NCBI RefSeq assembly: GCF_000774145.1 | Contig: NZ_KN322985.1 | Location: 774,710 to 838,709, forward strand | Length of the DNA stretch: 64,000 nt | Origin: Pseudomonas mediterranea CFBP 5447 | Lineage (GTDB): Bacteria; Pseudomonadota; Gammaproteobacteria; Pseudomonadales; Pseudomonadaceae | Direction: 5' to 3' | Shown here: piece by piece, positions 1 through 5,791 of the stretch | How the letters are laid out: the number at the start of each line of letters is the position of its first letter | How positions within the stretch are numbered: the first letter of the stretch is position 1 | Position numbers and translations under genes: made by a program | Notes under the pieces: generated by a model | Told to the model about the DNA's origin: nothing | Databases searched by the model: none | Seen by the model: the letters and a program-made list of their open reading frames with translations, nothing else

Positions 1-113
1 GGCAATGCATCAGCAGCCAGCCACTTGTAAATTGCCCGCGGAGTTTTCCCGCAGGCCTGAGCAACCGTAGGAACACCGCCGGCATCGTCGATCGTTTTCT
101 TGAGCGGCCGCAT
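1..113 (-). CDS. Cro/YdaS-like phage repressor, partial (cut by window edge)
   Basis: An ATG at 113 on the minus strand opens a frame of 37 codons that stays open to the edge. A GGAGG ribosome site lies 5 bases upstream. The protein begins MRPLKKTIDDAG and contains the stretch ACGKTPRAIYKWL, which reads as the turn and recognition helix of a Cro/YdaS-type helix-turn-helix. It diverges from the CI-like gene at 197, and the spacer holds repeated operator-like palindromes, the layout of a phage lysis/lysogeny switch. The Cro role is inferred from this position and the helix. The C-terminal part is missing, so the exact family cannot be fixed. Confidence 0.75.
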   Translation of the reverse strand, partial: MRPLKKTIDDAGGVPTVAQACGKTPRAIYKWLAADAL

Positions 114-131
114 GTGGCCTCCAATTCAAAT

Positions 132-205
132 ATGAACTTACGGTACATCTTAAGTCGGAACTGAAAGTACATGCAAGCTCATGAGAACATGAACCCATGG
201 TTCAA
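132..205. promoter_or_regulatory. Tripartite operator-like region between cro-like and cI-like genes
   Basis: Three 17-bp imperfect palindromes fit the pattern ATGWAC-N5-GTWCAT. They lie at 132-148 (both halves good), 156-172 (left half degenerate, CGGAAC) and 189-205 (ATGAAC, then GTTCAA). The first two start 24 bp apart. The third overlaps the ATG of the repressor at 197. Three sites between divergent repressor genes is the lambda-type arrangement, and the site over the start codon suggests self-repression. The same pattern recurs at 1292-1332. Which protein binds is inferred. Confidence 0.6.
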
Positions 206-931
206 ATAGACGAAATCCGGCTTGCGTTCAGCGCCCGCCTCAAGAACGCCCTCGCAGAAGCAGGCATTCCTGAGTGGGGCGCAGGTGTGCGTCTCGCGAA
301 AATCGCCAAAGTGACGCCGAAGGCATGCAGCAAATGGCTCAACGGAGAGTCGATGCCAGGCGGAGCCAAGATGCTTGCTCTCGCAAGCGCATTGTCTGTA
401 CGCGTCGAGTGGCTTGAATATGGCCGGGGCGAGATGCATGAGACGGCAGTCTCTGCAGCTGATCAGCGAGTTCCACCAAGGAGCTTTGATCTCGCCGACG
501 ACGATAGCTATACGGGCGTGCTGCAACTGACCGCCCGCGGATCAACCGGCGATGGCGAAGACAACTCGCACGTCGAAATCCGTGGCGTGATGGCATTCAA
601 AACAGATTGGCTACGGGCTAATCATCTTAACCAGCGCAAGTTAGACGTCATCTACGCCAACGGGCACAGCATGGAACCCACCATCAATGATGGTGACGTG
701 CTGTTGATTGATGAGTCGAAAATAGAACCCAAAGATGGGCAAGTCTTCGCACTCCAGACTGAGTCGAAAGGCACTATCGTTAAGCGCCTTGTAAAGTCCG
801 ACTTCGACGGTTGGATCATTCGTAGCGACAACCCGGACAAGGCTCGTTACGGAGATGAGACGCTGCGTGATGGGGAAATCAACGAGGTTCGCATTATTGG
901 GCGCGTGGTTTGGCGCGGGGGAATGCTTTAG
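197..931 (+). CDS. CI/LexA-type prophage repressor (HTH plus S24 peptidase fold)
   Basis: This 244-residue protein should keep the prophage silent by binding the operators beside its gene. The N-terminal 75 residues form a helix-turn-helix of Cro/C1 type, with the recognition helix near residues 38-50. The C-terminal part from about residue 125 is a LexA-like S24 domain with the Ser/Lys dyad at Ser158 (in GHSMEPTINDGD) and Lys196 (in TIVKRL). The 38-residue spacing matches LexA-type proteases. I see no Ala-Gly or Cys-Gly cleavage dyad in the linker between the domains, so RecA-induced self-cleavage is uncertain. The ATG at 197 lies inside an operator-like palindrome. It reads away from the Cro-like gene, toward the integrase. 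Confidence 0.9.
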   Translation: MVQIDEIRLAFSARLKNALAEAGIPEWGAGVRLAKIAKVTPKACSKWLNGESMPGGAKMLALASALSVRVEWLEYGRGEMHETAVSAADQRVPPRSFDLADDDSYTGVLQLTARGSTGDGEDNSHVEIRGVMAFKTDWLRANHLNQRKLDVIYANGHSMEPTINDGDVLLIDESKIEPKDGQVFALQTESKGTIVKRLVKSDFDGWIIRSDNPDKARYGDETLRDGEINEVRIIGRVVWRGGML

Positions 932-982
932 GGCGCCTGTCTTGCCCTGGGCAAAAAACTACAGCTGCACGGAAGGGATTCA

Positions 983-1234
983 ATGTTCAAAAAAATAGTG
1001 ATCGGTTTAGTGGCTGCAATTGGATTGTTCCTGGCTTACGGCGCCATTATCGGAAACACCCCAGAGGGAAAGGAAAAGTCTCGAGCACGCGATGCGATTG
1101 ATCGTTGCTGGAAGGGTGTTGATGACAGCCTTCAGTCTCTAAGCTCTCGCAGATTTATTCGGGACACTTGCCAAAAGATGGTTGAGAAGTACGAGTCAGA
1201 GTTTGGCCCCTCCTCCACGATCCGAAAAGAATAG
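983..1234 (+). CDS. Small single-pass membrane protein of unknown function
   Basis: This 83-residue ORF has a good ribosome site (GAAGGGAT) before ATG 983. Residues 4-24 (IVIGLVAAIGLFLAYGAII region) form one hydrophobic helix, followed by a charged soluble tail with two cysteines, in DRCWKG and DTCQKM. I do not recognise a family. It sits directly after the repressor gene and before a good terminator, so it may be expressed in the lysogen together with cI. That would fit a lysogenic-conversion or exclusion role, but this is inference from position only. Confidence 0.6.
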   Translation: MFKKIVIGLVAAIGLFLAYGAIIGNTPEGKEKSRARDAIDRCWKGVDDSLQSLSSRRFIRDTCQKMVEKYESEFGPSSTIRKE

Positions 1235-1249
1235 CCTCCAGTGTCCGAT

Positions 1250-1274
1250 AGCCCGCCATTGAGCGGGCTTTTTC
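1250..1274 (+). terminator. Rho-independent terminator after the repressor unit
   Basis: A 7-bp stem AGCCCGC/GCGGGCT with a 6-base loop is followed by a T-rich run. It closes the cI plus membrane-protein transcript 15 bases after the second gene. Confidence 0.8.
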
Positions 1275-1291
1275 TTGCCCGCGCTTAAAAT

Positions 1292-1332
1292 ATGTACTTT
1301 TGGTACTTGACCAATATGAACCATTGGTACAT
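1292..1332. promoter_or_regulatory. Second operator pair matching the CI/Cro operator pattern
   Basis: Two 17-mers of the ATGWAC-N5-GTWCAT type lie at 1292-1308 (ATGTAC, TTTTG, GTACTT) and 1316-1332 (ATGAAC, CATTG, GTACAT). Their starts are 24 bp apart, exactly the spacing of the first two sites in the cro-cI region. They stand just downstream of the terminator and about 45 bp before the next small ORF, where a promoter is expected. A second repressor-controlled promoter reading rightward is the likely meaning. Confidence 0.55.
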
Positions 1333-1377
1333 ATTTGCTCCATCGCCGGATAACAACCGGCCAGATGGAAGGCAGCG

Positions 1378-1503
1378 ATGAACCGGCCTGAACGGTTCAG
1401 AGGGTTGGCAACTGACCCGGGCGTGCAGCGTAAAGCGCCGAAAGCAGTTATCCAGCGGGAGAACAAGCCGAAAGGCCCGCGGCTGGAGGAACAACTTGAA
1501 TGA
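1378..1503 (+). CDS. Short basic phage ORF (41 residues), unknown
   Basis: The ORF begins at ATG 1378 after a GGAAGGCAG ribosome site and codes for a 41-residue protein rich in Arg, Lys and Pro (start MNRPERFRGLATDPG). It is the first gene after the second operator pair. Its stop overlaps an ATG at 1500 in the ATGA manner common in this phage, but the frame opened there runs far into the next gene and is not convincing. No family recognised. It may be a small DNA-binding or leader peptide. Confidence 0.35.
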   Translation: MNRPERFRGLATDPGVQRKAPKAVIQRENKPKGPRLEEQLE

Positions 1504-1602
1504 GCCCGTACCGCGCCAGCAGCGCCGAAGGGACACGGAAAGTTTCACTGATGCGCCTGGTTGGCCGGGCGCATTGGGAAATCAACCGAGAGGCACACCT
1601 GC

Positions 1603-1908
1603 ATGGAATCAATCATCAAGAGCGGCACCTGGATCGGCCATCTCGGCCGCGGGCTTGCTCGAAGAGAACTTCAGTTTTTGCTTTTAGTAGCCCAGGGCCT
1701 TACGGCCAAACAAATCGCTCGTTTCCATGATGTTGAACCAGGGACCGTCGCGAAGCGCATATCCAACGCCATGTTCAAGCTGGGCGTTACCCGCCAATCA
1801 GCGGCCGTGGCCGAGGCGATGCGTAGAGAAATCATCGTAGGTCAGGTAGACGGTCCGACTCCTCAAGGTCCAGCTGGGGATTCGAACGATGGTGTTTTTA
1901 TCGCTTAA
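1603..1908 (+). CDS. Small LuxR/GerE-type HTH regulator
   Basis: A GAGAGG ribosome site precedes ATG 1603; a TTG at 1561 in the same frame lacks one. The 101-residue product has a GerE-like helix-turn-helix over roughly residues 19-78 (LARRELQFLLLVAQGLTAKQIA, cut here at the key residues, then GTVAKRISNAMFKLGV). It has no receiver or ligand-binding domain. It lies directly behind the second operator pair, so the prophage repressor probably controls it. It may activate other phage genes. The target is unknown. Confidence 0.7.
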   Translation: MESIIKSGTWIGHLGRGLARRELQFLLLVAQGLTAKQIARFHDVEPGTVAKRISNAMFKLGVTRQSAAVAEAMRREIIVGQVDGPTPQGPAGDSNDGVFIA

Positions 1909-1928
1909 ACGACGGAAAGGCATCACTT

Positions 1929-1952
1929 CTGCACCTTGGCGACAGGGTGCAG
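1929..1952 (+). other. Stem-loop between HTH gene and terB-like gene
   Basis: A perfect 7-bp stem CTGCACC/GGTGCAG encloses a 10-base loop in the 75-base spacer before the TerB gene. There is no U-run, so it may be an mRNA leader structure rather than a terminator. Confidence 0.35.
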
Positions 1953-1983
1953 CGGGATGTAACCCCACCCAGAGGAATATCCA

Positions 1984-2421
1984 ATGTTCGGTATCGGTAA
2001 GAAGCTGTTCGGCGCCAAGCGCGCAGTAAAGAAACTCGAAAATCGCGACCTGATGCAGGCCATCGTCGGCGGCTGTCTGCTGGTGGCGGCATCCGACGGT
2101 GAGATCAGCAAGAACGAAGCTGCGCAGATCGATATCCAGATCCGCGCCAACAAAGCCTTGGAGCATTTCGGCTCCGAAATCACCACCACCGTCAACCTGT
2201 TCACCGAGCAACTGCAGGCCGGCTTCCGGCTCGGCCGCATGAACATCATGCGCGAGATCCGCGACATCAAAAACAACCCGGCCGACGCCGAAGAGGTGTT
2301 CGTGAACATGATCACCGTGGCCGAGGGTGACGGCAACATCAGTCCCGAAGAAATGAAGGTCCTGGCTGAAATCGGCAACGAGCTGGGCCTGCGCCTGAAA
2401 GACTTCGGTATCGAGGCGTGA
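1984..2421 (+). CDS. TerB-family protein (tellurite-resistance/DjlA-like domain)
   Basis: The 145-residue protein is almost entirely one TerB-like all-helical domain. The acidic pairs typical of the fold are visible in AASDGEISKNEAAQ (about residues 36-49) and AEGDGNISPEEMK (about 113-125). TerB domains bind divalent metal and occur in membrane-linked stress and phage-defence systems; that is family knowledge. A GAGG site precedes ATG 1984. Its stop overlaps the GTG start of the next small membrane gene by 4 bases, so the two are probably made together. No other ter genes are near. Confidence 0.8.
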   Translation: MFGIGKKLFGAKRAVKKLENRDLMQAIVGGCLLVAASDGEISKNEAAQIDIQIRANKALEHFGSEITTTVNLFTEQLQAGFRLGRMNIMREIRDIKNNPADAEEVFVNMITVAEGDGNISPEEMKVLAEIGNELGLRLKDFGIEA

Positions 2422-2624
2422 ACAGGTACCTGCGGAGAGTTCTGGTCCTGTCCGCGGGGCTTTTTGTTGCTGGGCTGCTCATCAACAGCCTGGTGAACCG
2501 GGCCACCTGTTCCTACTACGGGTACCAGACGGACCGGGAAACCAAGTACGCCGCTTTCGTCGGCTGCATGGCAAAGGTCTCAGGCAACTGGGTCCTGCGT
2601 AGCGAGTTGAGGGCTGTTCAGTAA
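2418..2624 (+). CDS. Small membrane protein coupled to TerB
   Basis: A GTG start overlaps the TerB stop (GTGA). The 68-residue product has one hydrophobic helix (VLVLSAGLFVAGLLI, about residues 8-22) followed by a short exported-looking tail with two cysteines, in RATCSYYGY and FVGCMAKV. No family recognised. The overlap suggests a fixed ratio with the cytoplasmic TerB protein, perhaps as its membrane partner. Confidence 0.6.
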   Translation: MNRYLRRVLVLSAGLFVAGLLINSLVNRATCSYYGYQTDRETKYAAFVGCMAKVSGNWVLRSELRAVQ

Positions 2625-2642
2625 CGGAACAACCAGCGCCAA

Positions 2643-3020
2643 CGTCAGCCTGACGCAAACTGCCCGAGCACCTGGTCCTCCCCAGCACCAGGCCGCATCG
2701 GAGAGTGAGCGAAGCGTGCCCGAGCGGGCTGCAGCGCTAGGATCGCAAAGCCCCGTGAATGTCCTGGGCCGGTATGAGTAAGACGGCCAATACCAAAAAC
2801 GCGGCGGGAAGCAAGCAGGCGTAGCGACCTGGTGCCTCGTTCACTCTCCGATGCGGACGAGAACACACCGGCCCAGGCCGGCACCTGCATTCCCAACCAC
2901 GCGGAACGGAGAATTTGCAGCCATGTGAACGATATCGAAGACCTTCCAACGAAGGCACCTGGGGCTCACATACGGTGGCGTTTGTAAGTCCAAAAAAAGC
3001 CCGGTCTTGATCGGGCTTTT
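2643..3020 (+). ncRNA. Candidate structured non-coding RNA with interleaved long helices
   Basis: No convincing gene occupies 2625-3132. Instead 2693-2712 can pair with 2837-2856 over 20 bp with only one G-U. A second perfect 11-bp helix, 2763-2773 with 2867-2877, interleaves with it, which gives pseudoknot order. Further pairings are 2671-2676 with 2687-2692 and, as an alternative, 2685-2692 with 2828-2835 (GCACCAGG/CCTGGTGC). Local hairpins compete for both strands of the 11-bp helix. A terminator at 2998-3020 would end a rightward transcript. Strand, promoter and boundaries are not certain; a DNA element with inverted repeats is the alternative. Confidence 0.4.
2998..3020. terminator. Bidirectional terminator at end of the structured region
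   Basis: A 6-bp stem AGCCCG/CGGGCT with an 8-base loop is flanked by TTTT on the right and by seven A on the left. Transcripts from either side could therefore end here. The leftward T-run (seven) is the stronger one. Confidence 0.7.
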
Positions 3021-3047
3021 CATTTCTCGCCTACCGCCTTTATCCGC

Positions 3048-3098
3048 CAGCACTCTCCCCTGCACCCAACGGTAGCCGGCAGGCTGCGCAGAGTGCTG
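3048..3098 (+). other. Perfect 9-bp inverted repeat in the leader of the next operon
   Basis: CAGCACTCT at 3048-3056 pairs exactly with AGAGTGCTG at 3090-3098, around a 33-base loop. It lies 34 bases before ATG 3133, after the terminator, so it belongs to the leader or promoter of the operon starting at 3133. It could be an mRNA structure or a protein-binding site. Confidence 0.45.
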
Positions 3099-3132
3099 AC
3101 GAATAAACGCAACCCATACCGAGGGATCAGCC

Positions 3133-3405
3133 ATGCATCCATCCTTTCAAGAGCGCATCGACGAACTCGGTGTGCTGCTGCAACAAACCCAGGCCGCTCG
3201 TGCGAGCTTCTTTGATCGAATTGACCGGCCTGCGCCAGCAAAGCCGGTGCGCTACCAGGTTGCAGGGGACAGTATCGGGATGTACCAGATTGTCGACCTC
3301 ACCACCGGTAAAACCCGAGCCTTCCGCGAAACGTACAAGGCTGCTCACGACCTCGCCCTCCAGTTCGAAGCGAAGGCAAACCGCCTTGCCGGAGGTACGC
3401 AATGA
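3133..3405 (+). CDS. Phage hypothetical protein (90 residues)
   Basis: ATG 3133 follows a GAGGGAT ribosome site. The product is a soluble 90-residue protein with a helical N-terminal part (FQERIDELGVLLQQTQAAR) and a middle part YQIVDLTTGKTRAF that looks like a small beta hairpin. No family recognised. It opens a run of four rightward genes ending at 4999; its stop overlaps the next ATG by 4 bases (ATGA). Confidence 0.6.
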   Translation: MHPSFQERIDELGVLLQQTQAARASFFDRIDRPAPAKPVRYQVAGDSIGMYQIVDLTTGKTRAFRETYKAAHDLALQFEAKANRLAGGTQ

Positions 3406-3716
3406 TCGGCGAACCGATGCCCAACCCCCGGGACGCGATCATCCAGGACCTGAACCAGAGGCTGGAACAGTTCTTCGGCGGCGGGAAGACCATCCAGCAG
3501 ATCGAAAGCGGTGTGAGCGCAGAGGCGCCCTTCTTCGGCACCACTGCTCACCACGCCAAGCTGCGGGCCCAGCGGGACAAGCTGGCACCAGCAGTACGAG
3601 AGCAGGCCGAAGCCGGCAAGACAGTCAGCGAGGCGGCCAAGGCTTTGAAGATGCACATCAAGCGCGTCCAGCTCATCGCCAGCGAAAACGGCTTCACCTT
3701 CGCCGAGCCGTCATGA
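3402..3716 (+). CDS. Phage hypothetical protein with C-terminal HTH-like segment
   Basis: The gene starts in an ATGA overlap at 3402 and codes for 104 residues. The C-terminal third (EAGKTVSEAAKALKM, then IKRVQLIASENGF) has the spacing of a helix-turn-helix like those in phage DNA-binding proteins. The first half is a predicted helical region rich in Gln. A regulatory or DNA-binding role is inferred from this pattern alone. Confidence 0.6.
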   Translation: MIGEPMPNPRDAIIQDLNQRLEQFFGGGKTIQQIESGVSAEAPFFGTTAHHAKLRAQRDKLAPAVREQAEAGKTVSEAAKALKMHIKRVQLIASENGFTFAEPS

Positions 3717-3850
3717 AACGGATCAACAACCAGGTGCGCCAGCGCCTACGCCAGTCGCAACTCCACCTTCCACCCAGCGGCCTAAAGGCCAACCCGGAGC
3801 AAAAGCCATGTCCACCCCAACTGATACAGCCGAGTTCCTCGAGGAGCTGA
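3713..3850 (+). CDS. Possible small basic protein (45 residues)
   Basis: An ATG at 3713 overlaps the previous stop (ATGA) and opens 45 codons (start MKRINNQVRQRLRQSQ), ending inside the next gene, whose ATG is at 3808. The protein is rich in Arg, Gln and Pro. The coupled start argues for it; the 43-base overlap with the following gene argues against. It may only serve to carry ribosomes to the next start. Confidence 0.3.
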   Translation: MKRINNQVRQRLRQSQLHLPPSGLKANPEQKPCPPQLIQPSSSRS

Positions 3851-4155
3851 ATGGCGGCGCATTTGCGAGCCAGATCGGCCACGCCCTTTCCGAAGTTGCC
3901 GCCGGGGTAGTTGACCACGGCAAGACCGGAAAGCTGGTAATTACCCTGGACTTCAGCCAAATAGGTGAGTCCAGCCAGGTGAAGATTAAGCACAAGCTCG
4001 ACTACAAAGTGCCGACCAAGCGCGGTACCCGCAGCGAAAACACCAGCCTGGACACGCCAATGCATGTTGGCTCCGGCGGCAAGATCACCCTCTTCGCGGA
4101 AAAGCATGACCAGCTCTTCACGCGCGAAGAAGCCCCCATCAAACCCCGCACCTGA
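3808..4155 (+). CDS. Phage hypothetical protein upstream of the DUF2303 gene
   Basis: The 115-residue product (start MSTPTDTAEFLEEL) has a short acidic N-terminus and then a likely beta-rich core (KLVITLDFSQIG, VKIKHKLDYKVP), ending in a Lys/Pro-rich tail. A GAGCAAAAG site precedes ATG 3808. It lies 28 bases before the DUF2303 gene, and the pair is probably one functional unit. I do not recognise its family. Confidence 0.65.
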   Translation: MSTPTDTAEFLEELNGGAFASQIGHALSEVAAGVVDHGKTGKLVITLDFSQIGESSQVKIKHKLDYKVPTKRGTRSENTSLDTPMHVGSGGKITLFAEKHDQLFTREEAPIKPRT

Positions 4156-4183
4156 TTCCCCACCCCAACAAGGATTCTGACGA

Positions 4184-4999
4184 ATGTCCCTGACCAAAGA
4201 AGCAGTTCAGCTCATCACCGATACCGCCCTGCAAGCCTCGGGCAAGGTGCTCCCCACCCAAACACCAACGGTGGTTCTGCCCGATGGTTGCCAGGTGGTA
4301 ACCCTGGAAAAGTGGCAGGCCGGCCGTAGCCGTTTCCGCGGCATCTACTCCACCCATTCGCTCGCCGACTTCAGCGCCTACGTCGCCGACCGCGCGATCT
4401 CGACCGCCAAGGGCTTCATCGACCAGGACGAAATGACCTGCACGCTGTTGTTCAACCTGGGCACCGATGCGGAACCAGGTCATGCCGATGACCGCGCCGT
4501 GCTGAAGCTGAAAGCATCCGCTGGCTACAAGGCGGCACAATCCATTGGCGGCCGGGCCATGTCCCAGAAGGACCTCAGCGACTGGATCGAGGACTGGCAC
4601 CAGTACCTGACCCCGGTGGACGATGAAGGCAAAGCGATCCCGGTGGCCAAGGCAATCGCCGCGGTTCGCACCATCACGGTCAAAGCTAGCAGCGAATCCG
4701 AAACCACTGTCGGCGACACCAGCGCCAGCCGCAGCGCCATGGACCAGATAGAGGCACGCAGCAAAGAAACGTTGCCAGCGGCGTTGTTGTTCAGTGTGAT
4801 CCCGTTCGAGGGCCTGACCGAGCAGCAGATCAACCTGCGGATTTCGGTGATTACCAGCGGAGCAGTACCGGCACTGAAACTGCGTTGGGTCGGTGAAGAG
4901 GTTCAGCGCGAGGACATTGCTCAGGAATTCAAGACCGTGCTTCAGGAGAAAATCGGTACCAACGCAGCCTTGGCGCTGGGCGCATTCGATCCTAAGTGA
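4184..4999 (+). CDS. DUF2303 (YfdQ-like) prophage protein
   Basis: This 271-residue protein matches the YfdQ/DUF2303 family known from E. coli prophage CPS-53 and many Pseudomonas phages. The visible signature is the order of LPDGCQVVTLEKW (about 29-42), FRGIYSTHSLADFSAYV and SQKDLSDWIEDW (about 125-137). Function is unknown; the family sits among phage early genes. It ends the rightward cluster begun at 3133 and is followed at once by a stem-loop and an opposite-strand gene. Confidence 0.8.
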   Translation: MSLTKEAVQLITDTALQASGKVLPTQTPTVVLPDGCQVVTLEKWQAGRSRFRGIYSTHSLADFSAYVADRAISTAKGFIDQDEMTCTLLFNLGTDAEPGHADDRAVLKLKASAGYKAAQSIGGRAMSQKDLSDWIEDWHQYLTPVDDEGKAIPVAKAIAAVRTITVKASSESETTVGDTSASRSAMDQIEARSKETLPAALLFSVIPFEGLTEQQINLRISVITSGAVPALKLRWVGEEVQREDIAQEFKTVLQEKIGTNAALALGAFDPK

Positions 5000-5003
5000 A
5001 AAG

Positions 5004-5023
5004 GAGGCCGGGTGACCGGCCTC
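5004..5023. terminator. Stem-loop between converging transcripts
   Basis: A perfect 8-bp stem GAGGCCGG/CCGGCCTC with a GTGA tetraloop lies between the DUF2303 stop and the stop of the opposite gene. It lacks a clear T-run on the plus strand. It probably marks the end of one or both converging units. Confidence 0.5.
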
Positions 5024-5038
5024 ACATCCTAAAACCTC

Positions 5039-5740
5039 TTACCGGTTACTACTTCGGAGCATTTTCTTTTCCAAAGCCAAATCTGCGGCCAATGTAAGAT
5101 GGTTTATCTCCTTCTCCATACGTCCTTCGGCATTAAAAAAACCAACCTTCGATAAATAGTCATGCACTTCGGCAATAGTTTGTGAAAACTGTTTCCTGGA
5201 AAAATTAGGTTCAGATGTATCCACCCACGAGAGGTAGGCTTTCGAACAACGGTTACACTCAAAATACAACTTAATAATACCATTATATTTTTTAGAAAAG
5301 TCGACACCCCATATTGCTCTCGCCTCTTGTAGAACAAGCAAAAAATCAATTTGCAGACTCTCCCTAATTTTTAATCGTTCGCCCATACGCTGGGAAATCT
5401 TATCCATTAACTCAGCACCGAGAGAATTTAATCCATATCCGTGCTGGTTAATCGAAAACTTTGCGTCTATCCAAGCCTCAAGCGAAGCCTCTTTTATTCT
5501 TAGCGCCAGCACAGCCACTTTTCGTGCTAGTTCAAGATCAGCTTGCCCACTAACTTGACGCCGCCAAAGCTCCACACCAAAAACAACGACATACACAGTA
5601 GCCGCAGATGAAAACATATCAAATAAATCATGGATACTATTAACTTCAAAAAAGCTGATATTCAGCGGAACCATTGCCCAAACAGCACCGCATCCGAATA
5701 ACAAGAAACACCCTAGCCACACCATCCAATCGCGCCGCAT
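5039..5740 (-). CDS. Membrane protein of unknown function, probable moron gene
   Basis: This 233-residue gene is opposite in strand to all its neighbours and plainly richer in A+T than the surrounding phage DNA, as seen in its many ATA, AAA and TTA codons. A GGGAGGCGG site precedes its start. Residues 7-25 (VWLGCFLLFGCGAVWAM) and about 40-57 (AATVYVVVFGVELW) form two membrane helices. The remaining 175 residues are a helical cytoplasmic domain without a motif I recognise; two cysteines lie close together in FECNRCSK. An independent transcript, foreign composition and membrane anchoring are the marks of a lysogenic-conversion, superinfection-exclusion or defence gene. The function is inference. 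Confidence 0.7.
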   Translation of the reverse strand: MRRDWMVWLGCFLLFGCGAVWAMVPLNISFFEVNSIHDLFDMFSSAATVYVVVFGVELWRRQVSGQADLELARKVAVLALRIKEASLEAWIDAKFSINQHGYGLNSLGAELMDKISQRMGERLKIRESLQIDFLLVLQEARAIWGVDFSKKYNGIIKLYFECNRCSKAYLSWVDTSEPNFSRKQFSQTIAEVHDYLSKVGFFNAEGRMEKEINHLTLAADLALEKKMLRSSNR

Positions 5741-5791
5741 CGCCCCGCCTCCCTTTTATCGATACCGGAACTATACCGGCGAGGATCCCCT

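Noticed and set aside
910..1101. 63-residue ORF overlapping the repressor end and the small membrane gene
   Set aside because: It lies in another frame across both genes, has no ribosome site and no plausible fold.
1500..1730. 76-residue ORF starting in an ATGA overlap with the 41-residue ORF
   Set aside because: It overlaps the HTH gene at 1603 by 128 bases and is a low-complexity Ser/Arg/Pro sequence; the HTH frame is much better supported.
2643..2655. CGTCAG-C-CTGACG palindrome as an RNA hairpin
   Set aside because: A one-base spacer leaves no room for a loop; it could only be a DNA site, and nothing else supports it.
2645..2958. Leftward ORFs of 73-83 residues in the structured gap, one with a hydrophobic stretch
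   Set aside because: They overlap each other, have no ribosome site, and their sequence is explained by the inverted repeats.
3170..3850. 226-residue ORF with many Arg and Pro
   Set aside because: It is the shadow of three well-supported coupled genes; only its last 45 codons, from ATG 3713, might be translated.
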